From Cryobacterium sp. PH29-G1 (GTDB lineage Bacteria > Actinomycetota > Actinomycetes > Actinomycetales > Microbacteriaceae), in NCBI RefSeq assembly GCF_030063365.1, contig NZ_JASISY010000002.1:124001-188000 (forward strand): DNA of 64,000 bases, written 5' to 3'. Positions 54,364 through 63,166 of the stretch are shown here, in pieces (position 1 is the stretch's first letter; each line of letters starts with the position of its first letter). Below the pieces are notes generated by a model. That model was not told the DNA's origin and did not search any database. It was given only the letters and a program-made list of their open reading frames with translations. The position numbers and the translations under genes are program-made.

Positions 54364-55907
54364 TCGCCTCGGCTTCGACCACGGACGTGAGTCACAACCC
54401 GCGCACCGCCGAGAGCGTCGGTGGTGTTCAGCACACGACACCGACCGCCGTCGAGGCGATTCTGCAGGCCGCACAATTCGCGGCGGCGGAGCTGGCCGCA
54501 TCGTCGCCGTTCGATCGACAGCGCTGGCTGAATGCTGTCGCTGCGACGCTACTTTGCCATAGTGACGAGCTCGCACTACTGGCCGATGAGGAGACTGCGC
54601 TGGGTCTCCCGCGTCTCCGCGGAGAAATCGCTGGGGCGGCCAAAAGCGCCCAATTTTACGCCAGCGTGGCCGTCGACGGCCATTATCTGAATGCCAGCAC
54701 TGAAATCGTGAACGACACTACAACTCTCGCTCGCTGGAACGTTCCGATTGGCCCCATCGCCATTTTCGGCGCCAGCAACTTTCCATTTGGCTTCGGCGTT
54801 TGTGGGCACGACGTGGCCTCTGCCCTTGCGGCCGGCTGCCCCGTAGTTGTGAAGGCTCACCCGGCCCATCCGCGGCTGAGCGTTCGTATGGCGCAGCTAA
54901 CCCGTGACGCCCTGGACTCAGCCGGGGCGCCCGCAGGCGTTTACGACCTGGTCGTCGGTTTCGAGGCCGGGTTGCAGCTCGTTGACTCGCCTGTGATTAT
55001 GGCCGTCGCGTTCACAGGCAGTCAGGGCGGAGGAATGGCCCTGCGCGATCGCGCCGCTGCACGGGGCGTACCGGTATTTGCTGAAATGGGCACGGTCAAC
55101 CCTGTTTTCGTGACCGCCACGGCGATTACCGCGTTCAATCCCACCGAGACCATCGCTGCCGGATTTGTCGAATCGTTCACCATGGGTGCTGGCCAATTCT
55201 GCACGAAACCGGGCCTGATCTTTGCCCCCGCTGGTTCTGGCATGTTCGCCGCGATCACGGACATTGTGGCTCAGGTCGCGCCCGCACCTCTGCTTACGGC
55301 GGGTATCGCTGCCAGCTTCGATGCCGGTGTCGCGGAGCTCGCTCACGCGACGGGCTCGCTCGCTCACGCGACGGGCTCGCTCGCTCACGCGACGGGCTCG
55401 CCCGCTCCCGCCGAGGCACGTCGCGACAGTCTCAGCGCCGCCAGGGTGTTCGCCGTCACCCTCGATGACCTGCAGCCGGGCTCACGCCTTCTCGAAGAAT
55501 GCTTTGGACCCGTCGCGCTGGTCTGCGAATATACCGACTCGGCAGCGGCCGTGAATGCTTTGGGTCGCCTTCAAAACTCACTCGCGGCATCCGTCTTCAC
55601 CGGCGGCCCGTGCGACGTTGAGGCGAATGAGGTGGTTTCTCAGCTGCTCACCAAGGTCGGTCGTGTGGCCGTCAACGCTTGGCCCACCGGTGTTGCCAAC
55701 ACGTGGTCCCAGCAGCATGGTGGTCCGTGGCCGGCGACATCACGTCCCGACGCTACGAGTGTCGGTGCCGGCGCGTTGTCCCGGTTCGTTCGCCCCGTTG
55801 CCATTCAGAATGCCGCCCCGGCTATGCTGCCCGGCGCACTCGCACCGGAGAATCCGTGGAGCATGCCCCGCCGGGTCAACGGCATTTTGACCGTCCCCAC
55901 CTCTTAG
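54360..55907 (+). CDS. Aldehyde dehydrogenase (semialdehyde type)
   Basis: 515 residues. FGASNFPFGFGVCGHDVASALAAGCPVVVKAHP is the cofactor segment (positions ~136-168); catalytic Cys281 is in GAGQFCTKPG and Glu242 in FAEMGTVNP. It resembles 2,5-dioxovalerate (alpha-ketoglutaric semialdehyde) dehydrogenase-type enzymes more than GabD. It likely oxidises the semialdehyde made by gabT. A 21-base unit is repeated three times in frame at 55341-55403 (LAHATGS), probably in a surface loop. It is coupled to gabT by GTGA. Confidence 0.85.
   Translation: MIASASTTDVSHNPRTAESVGGVQHTTPTAVEAILQAAQFAAAELAASSPFDRQRWLNAVAATLLCHSDELALLADEETALGLPRLRGEIAGAAKSAQFYASVAVDGHYLNASTEIVNDTTTLARWNVPIGPIAIFGASNFPFGFGVCGHDVASALAAGCPVVVKAHPAHPRLSVRMAQLTRDALDSAGAPAGVYDLVVGFEAGLQLVDSPVIMAVAFTGSQGGGMALRDRAAARGVPVFAEMGTVNPVFVTATAITAFNPTETIAAGFVESFTMGAGQFCTKPGLIFAPAGSGMFAAITDIVAQVAPAPLLTAGIAASFDAGVAELAHATGSLAHATGSLAHATGSPAPAEARRDSLSAARVFAVTLDDLQPGSRLLEECFGPVALVCEYTDSAAAVNALGRLQNSLAASVFTGGPCDVEANEVVSQLLTKVGRVAVNAWPTGVANTWSQQHGGPWPATSRPDATSVGAGALSRFVRPVAIQNAAPAMLPGALAPENPWSMPRRVNGILTVPTS
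55341..55403 (+). repeat. In-frame 21-base tandem triplication
   Basis: Three copies of GCTCACGCGACGGGCTCGCT plus C (starts 55341, 55362, 55383; the third ends slightly altered) encode LAHATGS repeats inside the aldehyde dehydrogenase. The copies are nearly identical, so the expansion looks recent. Confidence 0.85.
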
Positions 55908-56131
55908 TCTCCGCCGTCTGCGCGAGCAGCGAGACCGCCAATCTGACAACGTCAGCGGTGAAACGAGGCGAAAGGCTGGCTTCTGCGACCCGACCCACTA
56001 GGGATGCGAAGACTAGCGCAGCACAGACCGGGAGGCCACAGGCACTCAGGAATCGCTTATGCCCGTGCGGTAGTCTTCGAAGATTGCCGTGAACAGCCCC
56101 GTCCTGGGCTGAAGGCGTAAACGGAGGTGAC

Positions 56132-56572
56132 ATGGGGCTGGGGCATGCAATCCGACGGGTGGTTTCGCCCGTTTCGCTGTCGCCATTTGTCTCCGTGCTA
56201 GCTCTCGCAGCGTTGCTGTTTGCGGTCTTCGCCCTGCACTCCGAGGCAACCGGGCGTGACCTGCACACGCTCGTCCCCGCTGGGTCCACGGTAGCCGGTC
56301 AACAGACGGACCTGGGTGTGGCTGCTGTCGCAGATGCCCCCGTCGTCGCCGCAATCTCTTCCGGCAGCCGCAACGGACCGCTCGACTGCGCGCTCCTTGC
56401 CATAGCGTGCGTTCTGCTGCTCACCCTCGTTGCGCGCGTCTATTTGACCCGGCTACCGGCCAGGTATCGGCGCCTGCTCGATGCCGGTGGCGGCCCCGTT
56501 CGCCTGTGGCAGACCCACGCCATACCGATCCACCGGCCCAGCCTCACTCTTCTCTCCATCAGTCGCGTTTAG
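56132..56572 (+). CDS. Small hypothetical membrane protein
   Basis: 146 residues with two membrane segments (~20-36 and ~85-103) and a basic C-terminal tail. No family is recognised with confidence; it has the general plan of DUF6153-type proteins. A good GGAGG site precedes the ATG. It is followed by the M23 peptidase gene on the same strand. The 224 bases before it hold nothing I can name. Confidence 0.6.
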   Translation: MGLGHAIRRVVSPVSLSPFVSVLALAALLFAVFALHSEATGRDLHTLVPAGSTVAGQQTDLGVAAVADAPVVAAISSGSRNGPLDCALLAIACVLLLTLVARVYLTRLPARYRRLLDAGGGPVRLWQTHAIPIHRPSLTLLSISRV

Positions 56573-56750
56573 ACCGGGGCAGTTTCGAGGCCAGTACCTG
56601 GCTTGGGAGCGACGCTGTGCCCTCGGCCGCCCAGTTTGTACTCGGAAGCCCCAACGCGACCATTTTTCGATAGCTGAATCACCTGCAAGGACATATTTAT
56701 GCATTACCGTGACATTTCTCGACCAACGTGTGCTTTCGGGGCGGTGCTCT

Positions 56751-57608
56751 GTGGATAACACCGGACACGTCGCCACCGCGCCAGACGCGTCCGGGGCGCT
56801 GCCACCACTATCGCGGCGCGATATGCGCGCGTTGGAAAACAGGCTGCGCACGACACGATCCGCCAAGACTGAATCCGCTGCACCGCCGGCGCGCACGGTC
56901 ACCCGACCGGTTTCAGTACGCAAACGCGCAGGGGGCGTTGGCGCCATGGCCATGATCGCCCTCTTCGCGGTCAGCACGTCTGTGCCCGCACTGGCCATCG
57001 TGTCCGAAACGCCAGAAGCTGACGCAACCGTCGCCGCCGCCGAGGTGGACCACTCACAAAGCGTGACGGCCGCCAGCACAACATCCGTTCCCTTTCAGCG
57101 CGACGGATACGCCATCACGGAGGCACCCGAGCCGGCGTCGTACACCGAAACTGCCAGCAACGGTAAATGGGCCAGCCTCAGTGCCGGCCAGCTCAGCGAC
57201 CAAGGCTGGGCGCTCCCTGTTTTGGGACGGATATCGAGCCCGTTCGGTTCTCGCCCGGACAAGCCCGTTGGCGGTGTGGGCGATTTCCACAACGGCACCG
57301 ACATCGCCGCGCCCTGCGGCCAGCCCGTGTTCGCCGCAAACGGGGGAAAGGTCATCGACTCGGGATACCAGGGCTCGTATGGCAATTGGATTCTTATCGA
57401 CCACGGGAACGGTGTCGAGACCGGTTATGCCCACAGCAGCCAGCTCCTCGTTGACGTTGGTCAGGTCGTCACAGCGGGCGAAGTCATTGCCGTCGTGGGT
57501 ACAACGGGTTCGTCGACTGGCTGCCACGTGCATTTTGAAGCCCGCGTCGACGGTGAAATTGTCGATGCAGAACCCTTCATGAACGCTCGGGGCGTTTCGC
57601 TGGGCTAG
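56751..57608 (+). CDS. M23 family (LytM-like) cell-wall peptidase
   Basis: About 285 residues. One membrane/signal segment near residues 65-83, then a C-terminal LytM domain with HNGTDIAAPCGQPVFA (metal His and Asp) and CHVHFEARVDG (HxH). It should cleave peptidoglycan cross-links outside the membrane, or act as an amidase activator. GTG 56751 is preferred; GTG 56730 is in frame too. Confidence 0.85.
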   Translation: MDNTGHVATAPDASGALPPLSRRDMRALENRLRTTRSAKTESAAPPARTVTRPVSVRKRAGGVGAMAMIALFAVSTSVPALAIVSETPEADATVAAAEVDHSQSVTAASTTSVPFQRDGYAITEAPEPASYTETASNGKWASLSAGQLSDQGWALPVLGRISSPFGSRPDKPVGGVGDFHNGTDIAAPCGQPVFAANGGKVIDSGYQGSYGNWILIDHGNGVETGYAHSSQLLVDVGQVVTAGEVIAVVGTTGSSTGCHVHFEARVDGEIVDAEPFMNARGVSLG

Positions 57609-57657
57609 GCGAACTCGGTGTCTCCACTGTCGGTGGAGCCCGCAACCCGGAACGTCC

Positions 57658-58944
57658 CTACGCCGCGTGAGTCCGGGCACGGACAGTCAGAACCTGCGCT
57701 AGCACGATCGCTGCGGCGACCGCTGTGGCGACGATGACGGTGAGGAGGTCGTTTTGTACTTTCAGGACGGTGAAAGGAATGAGGATCGCGAGGTCGAGGG
57801 CTATCGTGAGGGTCGGGATCCAGGGATTCGCATCGATTTTTGTGCGTAGGTGCCGGATTACGCCCCACTGCGCGGCCATGTCCATGGCGAGGTAGAGGAA
57901 CGCCCCCATCGAGGCAATTTGGCTGAGATCCAAAAACGCTGTGGCGACGATGGCGAGGCCAGCGGTGATGATCATCGGCTGATGTGTAACCCGGTCCGGC
58001 AGCGACGGCGCCTGCCGCATGTCCTGCAACATCGCGTAGAGACGTGACACGGAGTACAGGCTCGCGAGAAGACCGGAAAGTGTGGCGACAACGGCGATCG
58101 CGACGGTGATCCCGACACCCCAAGCGCCGAAAAGCGGCTCGGCTGCTTGAGCGAGTGCGTAGTCGCGGGCGCCAACGGCGCCTTTCGCGCCGATACTGGA
58201 CTCAACTGACACCGTAATCAATAGGTACAGCACCGTGCAGATGAGAAGAGAAATGACGATTGACCGCGCGATGTTCTTTTTCGGGTCTTGGATGTCATCA
58301 CCCTGGTTGGTGATCGTCGTGAAGCCCTTGTAGGCGAGTACGCACAGCGTCGTCCCGGCCAGTAGGCCGACGACATCCAACGAGTCACCCGAGGCTTTGG
58401 CGAAGAACCCGTTGCCGGATACGGCGGTTCCGAGTAGTCCGGCGATCGCGAGGACACCGATACCGAGAATCTTCAGCACCGCTGTCGTGGTTGCCGAGCT
58501 TTCGACGAGTTTGTTGCCGAGAAGGTTCACCACGGCCGCTAAGACGATCGCGGCGACACCCAGGACAGGAACGAGAATGACGGAGTTTTGCAGGCCGAAT
58601 GGACGCATCAGGTAGGTGCCGAAGGTGCGTGCCAGGAGGCTCTCGGCGATGACCATCGACACATACATGAAGAGCGAGAATGAGCCCGCAGCCACGCCCG
58701 GACCGTAGGCGTCTTTCAAGAGCATCGCGATACCACCGGAAGAGGGGTTCACGCTGGAGTAACGAACGTACGAGTACGAGCTGACGCCGGCCACGATCGC
58801 GCCCAAAAGGAAAGCAATCGGGAACCAATCGCCGGCAAACCCTGCTACCTGACCGACGAGAGCGAAGATCCCCGCGCCAATCATCACTCCGGTGCCGAGC
58901 GATATCGAGCCGGCTAATGTGATCTTGTCGGTGCGGTTAGCCAT
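57658..58944 (-). CDS. APC superfamily amino-acid/amine permease
   Basis: 428 residues, 11-12 membrane segments. N-terminal GVMIGAGIFALVGQVAG is the APC substrate-binding helix; AYKGFTTITNQGDDIQDPKKNI is the conserved internal loop. It imports or exchanges an amino acid or amine. It converges on the M23 gene. Confidence 0.88.
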   Translation of the reverse strand: MANRTDKITLAGSISLGTGVMIGAGIFALVGQVAGFAGDWFPIAFLLGAIVAGVSSYSYVRYSSVNPSSGGIAMLLKDAYGPGVAAGSFSLFMYVSMVIAESLLARTFGTYLMRPFGLQNSVILVPVLGVAAIVLAAVVNLLGNKLVESSATTTAVLKILGIGVLAIAGLLGTAVSGNGFFAKASGDSLDVVGLLAGTTLCVLAYKGFTTITNQGDDIQDPKKNIARSIVISLLICTVLYLLITVSVESSIGAKGAVGARDYALAQAAEPLFGAWGVGITVAIAVVATLSGLLASLYSVSRLYAMLQDMRQAPSLPDRVTHQPMIITAGLAIVATAFLDLSQIASMGAFLYLAMDMAAQWGVIRHLRTKIDANPWIPTLTIALDLAILIPFTVLKVQNDLLTVIVATAVAAAIVLAQVLTVRARTHAA

Positions 58945-58992
58945 GGATCCTGACCTCCGTGCGCGCTGTGCTACTGCTCGTGGTAATGATAC

Positions 58993-59172
58993 TCAACACG
59001 GAGCCTTCGCGATGGTCATGGCGAAGTTCGGCACCCCGTCGAGCATCATGCTCGTATATGTGAGGGTATCCTCCAAGACGATCGGAGTCCCGTCCACGAT
59101 GAGAGCCACGCCACCGATAGCGAGAATATTGAGCCCGGTGGCGCTCACGATGATGTCAGCCTTGTTGAGGCA
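58993..59172 (-). pseudogene. Fragment of a flavin-containing (EthA-like) monooxygenase
   Basis: The minus-strand frame reads [20 protein letters not shown] and [21 protein letters not shown], then VPNFAMTI, ending at TGA 58995-58993. This matches the middle of Baeyer-Villiger/EthA-type monooxygenases (DIIVTATGLN..GG, then MMLSGVPNFA). About 60 codons remain; there is no start, FAD motif or C-terminal half. It overlaps the 3' end of the FUSC gene by 28 bases in another frame. A gene remnant left by deletion is the likely reading. Confidence 0.75.
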
Positions 59173-60284
59173 TCACCCGCAGGATCGGCGGGCCCGTCGA
59201 GCCGGGTACCCAGAGCAGCGAGGATGCGTGCGACATCCATGGCGATGGCGGCCGCGGCACCCATCGCCGTCGCAGGCGCAGAGTCCCGTCGTTCGTCCAG
59301 CTCGGTCATCAGCGACGCCGACGCATCGACGGCAGCGGAATACGCCGACGGTTGCTGCGTCTCCGCATCCCACTCGCGGAGCAGGACCGCCACCGCGTCG
59401 AGGGCAACGCTCAACGACGGACGCAACTCCGGTCTCAGCTCGACGTTGATCGGGGTTCCCCACACCGCACCGGCGAGTACATCCGTGAGATCCCGCACAT
59501 GAAAGGTGACGGTTTCGAGGGCAGCCAAGTCTGCGTAATCAGCATTCAGGTCTCGGCGATGGATTCGGGCGCGCGGATTGACTTTACGACTGTCGTCGGC
59601 GTGATGCAACGCGGCGCGCACGTCGCGGGAAACACCGACGAGGGCGTCATTGCGGGATGCCCATCCATCCCGCTCCGGCGGCCAGCTCTCGGCCAGAGCT
59701 TCAGCGATCTCGAGCAGATGATCTGCCAATACCGAGCGATAGTTCGAGAGTTGCCGGCCCACTGCGTCGAAGCTGAGCGTGGGAAAAACCAGCATGTTGA
59801 TTAAAAGCCCGATCACGATACCGAGGCTGATTTGCTCTAGGTACCCGATCGAATAGGAGTCGGCATTCGGGCCACCGACGATGAGCACGAACAGGGCCGT
59901 GACCGGAATGAATTCGCGGTTCGCGCCAAACCACCCGGTGGCAGCGATGAGCGCACCGACGCCGACGGCGAGTGAGATGGTCCATACATTGGGGTCGCTG
60001 AGTAGGAGCACTGCCGCCGCGAGGAGAATGCCGATCGCAAGACTTCCGAGGGTCTGCAGGGCATTCCTCACCGAGCCCATGAGTGTGGGGTACATGCTCA
60101 CGAGGGCGCCGAGCGGTGCATAGTAAGGGTAGTTGTCGGCCACCCCCGGCAGATACGGCGCGACGGACCAGGCGATGCCGACGGCGACGGCGGCTTTGGC
60201 CGCCTGGAGGCTGCGCGCCCGGGTGATCTGCGATTTCATTCGCCACGCGGTTCTTTTCACCGGTGTGAGGAAGATGCTTGTCAT
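59145..60284 (-). CDS. FUSC family (aromatic-acid exporter-like) membrane protein
   Basis: About 379 residues. N-terminal membrane domain of about six segments ([39 protein letters not shown]) and a long soluble helical C-terminal half, the half-length plan of FUSC/ArAE proteins. Thought to export aromatic acids or similar. ATG 60284 is the likely start. The last residues run into the monooxygenase fragment, so the original end may be lost. The gap 60285-60562 holds no gene I can see. Confidence 0.82.
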   Translation of the reverse strand: MTSIFLTPVKRTAWRMKSQITRARSLQAAKAAVAVGIAWSVAPYLPGVADNYPYYAPLGALVSMYPTLMGSVRNALQTLGSLAIGILLAAAVLLLSDPNVWTISLAVGVGALIAATGWFGANREFIPVTALFVLIVGGPNADSYSIGYLEQISLGIVIGLLINMLVFPTLSFDAVGRQLSNYRSVLADHLLEIAEALAESWPPERDGWASRNDALVGVSRDVRAALHHADDSRKVNPRARIHRRDLNADYADLAALETVTFHVRDLTDVLAGAVWGTPINVELRPELRPSLSVALDAVAVLLREWDAETQQPSAYSAAVDASASLMTELDERRDSAPATAMGAAAAIAMDVARILAALGTRLDGPADPAGDASTRLTSS

Positions 60285-60562
60285 TGACTTCCAATTTGCT
60301 CGTCGAGCCCGACGGGAATCGCTCGTTGTATCGCCACCGTTGTTGGAGTCACGCCGCGTGCCGCAGCGTCTGCACGTCACCAAAACTGAGCGATACTACG
60401 CTAGCGCACCATGCGTTTCAGACAGAACCGTGTCGCTGCACGAATGACCGAAATCTCAAGCAGGATCGAGCCCAGACTTCAGTGGCTCTCCCATCTTTCG
60501 AGACCGGTGGATAGTGATTCTGACCGCCGATCGGGCTCGCGACCACAGCACGTCGAGTGCTC

Positions 60563-63166
60563 TTATGGGAGTACCGCAAAAATGCCGCGGGCGCCCTTCT
60601 CGGCATCCGACATGATGTGGCTAACGAAGGGATAATGGCCGGCTTCGGTGAAGGTGAGCTCAACGAAACCACCCTGGGCGACGGCCAGATCGAGTACCTG
60701 GGACCCGCCAGTTGACGTGCTGCCGCCGTCTTTGAGCGAGTAGTCACCCTCTTTGAAGACGGTGTGAAATTGGCCTCCGACAATATGGAAGGCACTGGCC
60801 ACGTTGGGTCCGGCATCCAGCACCCAGACACGCACGGTCTCGCCCACCGTTGCCGCGAGCGGACGAGCGGCGTACTGGTTGGCGTACCCGTTGAAGATGA
60901 CCAGATCGGGGGTCTGCGTCGCCACCTTGAGGTCGTCGACCTCACCACCCTGCGCACCGAGATAAAGCTCGGACTGCACCACGAGGTACTCCCGGTCCAC
61001 CGTTGCAAGACCTGGCGGGTCGATGATGACGGCACCGAACATGCCATTGGCAATATGCACCGACATCGGCATAGTCGAGCAGTGGTAGAGCCAAATGCCG
61101 GATCGTGTGGCGGTAAACGTGTAGATGAGACTCTCGCCAGGCTGAATCGTGCGCATCACATCGTCCGGGCTCACGTCGCCGGCGTGGAAATCAACGGAAT
61201 GACCCATCGTGCCCTCGTTCACGAGGGTGATCTCGAAGACGTCGCCTACCGAGCCGCGCAGGGTGGGACCGGGCGCGGTGCCGTTGAAGGTCCACAACAT
61301 TTGCACGACTCCAGGTGCTACCTCGGTCTCGACATTACGCACGACCAGGGTGCTGCGATGTACCGTGGCGGATGTCGCGGCGGGCAAGGCCGCATCTCGA
61401 GCCGTGAAGGCAGAATCGGGCTCGGCCATCGGGTCGAAGTCATCGGCGGCTGAGCGTATTCCAGTCTCAGACTGATCGGCGTGAGCGGAATCGGCAGCGG
61501 TGCCGACCGCGATGATGCTGATCGTCATGCCGAGCAGCCGGTGCCCGGCAATGGAGCACCAGCCATTCAGGTCGGCGTCGATCATGCCGAGTGGCACGGT
61601 TTCGGACGCGCCCGGTTCGAGCGATCCCGACATCATGCCACTCTCAAAAACCAGATTATGCACCATGTCATCGCCGTTAGTGAGGGCGATCACGAGCGTG
61701 TCACCCACCGGAACCTCTATGCGGTCCGGAACGAACCGCATATTCACCATGGTCACCGCCACCGAAGTGGTGTGTCCGGTCGCTACCGCGCCTTCAGCGG
61801 ATGCACCGGCCTGGGCTGACACCGTGCCAAGGCCAACCGAGGCAGGGTCGGCGACAATCCCCACGGTTACCGTGAGCAGCAGTGCGGCCGCGGCCACGAG
61901 CATGCGCCCGGTCTGGCGGGGCGAGGTTGTCGGAGCCGCTCGCTCCCCCGGGGTGATGCGCACGATTGGCAGTGCCCGCACCCGCCGGTTTTCGCGCAGG
62001 GCCCGGATAAAGAACACTAGGAAGCTGGCCAGTGTGCCCACAATCAGCGCCGAGAGCACCACGGTCAGGCTGCTGGAGACCGGCAGCAACGTCAGGACGA
62101 GTGCGCCATTGACGACCGCCACCCGGAACAGGCCGCCGCGGTCTAGTTCATTCGCGGTTGCTTTGAGTGCAGCCGGGCCGCCGCCAAGCACCACGGGCAC
62201 GAGGTGGCTCAGGGCTCCGAGGAGAATTTGCGCGGCGAACCCGATAGCGAAGTACGGCACGAGCATCTCAACGGCCGCGGCCGCGGCGGTCCAGCTCGGA
62301 GCAAAGGCCACCTGCAGGCCAAAGCCGAGGGTGCAGGTGGCGAACCAGACAAGCGCCGCACCCAGGCTCCAGGCCGGAAAGCTGACGGCGGGCGCGCGAC
62401 GCAGATGGGCGACCGCCTCCCCCAACACCAGACCGAGGCCTACCAGGTAGGTGAGTACGCCCAGAGCTGCAATCAATCGCAGATCGACCAGGCAGCCAAG
62501 CGAGAGCAGGCCAAGTCCGCCCACGAGCACGGTAAGGGTATGCCCGGCCGCCTTCGTTCGACCCTGCGCCTGGGTGTGCAGAACAGTGGGCCAGAGCAGT
62601 GCGACGGTGCCGATCACGGTCAGCCCCACCCAACCGAGCAGGTTGAGACCGAGGTGCCCGATAAATAGGCGTTCGTAACCTTCGCCGCCGCCGCTAAGCC
62701 CAGCCATCAGTATGCCCAGGGTTACCCCGACCACGAGCGTCAGGGCGCTGGCCACGTAGTAGCGTACGAGCGGGGCGAACCGGCCGGGCAGCGCGCCGCG
62801 GGACTGGCCGACGATCACGATAGCGTGGGCCAGGGCGTTCAGTCCCACCAGAATGCCGCCGACGAGTACCAGCTGATACGCGTCGATGACCATTCCGGTC
62901 ATCACCAGCGCGGCACCCAGAGTGTGCACGCTCAGGCGCAACCCCAGCGATAGGCGGTGGCCGAGTGCCTTCCGTCGCAGCAGCGTGTCGGCGAAGTGCT
63001 GGCTCCAAATCAGGATGGCGGTACTCACCGCTCCGAGCAGCAACAGGTGTACCAAGAGCCAGCCCGACGACGGAATGAAGCGGTGCAGGAGTGTGAAGAT
63101 CAACGCGGCGGCCAGCCACGCGGGCACCAGGATTCCAGACGTAATGTGCCAGAGCCGGTCTTTCAT
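60563..63166 (-). CDS. nirK: Membrane-anchored copper nitrite reductase, three-part fusion
   Basis: 867 residues. The N-terminal ~420 form about 10-12 membrane helices. A cupredoxin domain (~475-590) has a full type 1 copper set (DMVHNLVFE, GWCSIAGHRLLGM). The C-terminal part is NirK-like: type 1 ligands H656, C696, H704, M709; type 2 ligands H661, H695 and the His in FVSHIMSD; catalytic Asp659 and the His in AFHIVGG. It reduces nitrite to NO, probably with electrons entering through the membrane and cupredoxin parts. ATG 63166 overlaps the upstream gene (ATGA). Confidence 0.88.
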   Translation of the reverse strand: MKDRLWHITSGILVPAWLAAALIFTLLHRFIPSSGWLLVHLLLLGAVSTAILIWSQHFADTLLRRKALGHRLSLGLRLSVHTLGAALVMTGMVIDAYQLVLVGGILVGLNALAHAIVIVGQSRGALPGRFAPLVRYYVASALTLVVGVTLGILMAGLSGGGEGYERLFIGHLGLNLLGWVGLTVIGTVALLWPTVLHTQAQGRTKAAGHTLTVLVGGLGLLSLGCLVDLRLIAALGVLTYLVGLGLVLGEAVAHLRRAPAVSFPAWSLGAALVWFATCTLGFGLQVAFAPSWTAAAAAVEMLVPYFAIGFAAQILLGALSHLVPVVLGGGPAALKATANELDRGGLFRVAVVNGALVLTLLPVSSSLTVVLSALIVGTLASFLVFFIRALRENRRVRALPIVRITPGERAAPTTSPRQTGRMLVAAAALLLTVTVGIVADPASVGLGTVSAQAGASAEGAVATGHTTSVAVTMVNMRFVPDRIEVPVGDTLVIALTNGDDMVHNLVFESGMMSGSLEPGASETVPLGMIDADLNGWCSIAGHRLLGMTISIIAVGTAADSAHADQSETGIRSAADDFDPMAEPDSAFTARDAALPAATSATVHRSTLVVRNVETEVAPGVVQMLWTFNGTAPGPTLRGSVGDVFEITLVNEGTMGHSVDFHAGDVSPDDVMRTIQPGESLIYTFTATRSGIWLYHCSTMPMSVHIANGMFGAVIIDPPGLATVDREYLVVQSELYLGAQGGEVDDLKVATQTPDLVIFNGYANQYAARPLAATVGETVRVWVLDAGPNVASAFHIVGGQFHTVFKEGDYSLKDGGSTSTGGSQVLDLAVAQGGFVELTFTEAGHYPFVSHIMSDAEKGARGIFAVLP

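Noticed and set aside
57622-57638. Terminator between the M23 and APC genes
   Set aside because: Only a 6-bp stem (CTCCAC/GTGGAG) without a T-run; too weak to call.
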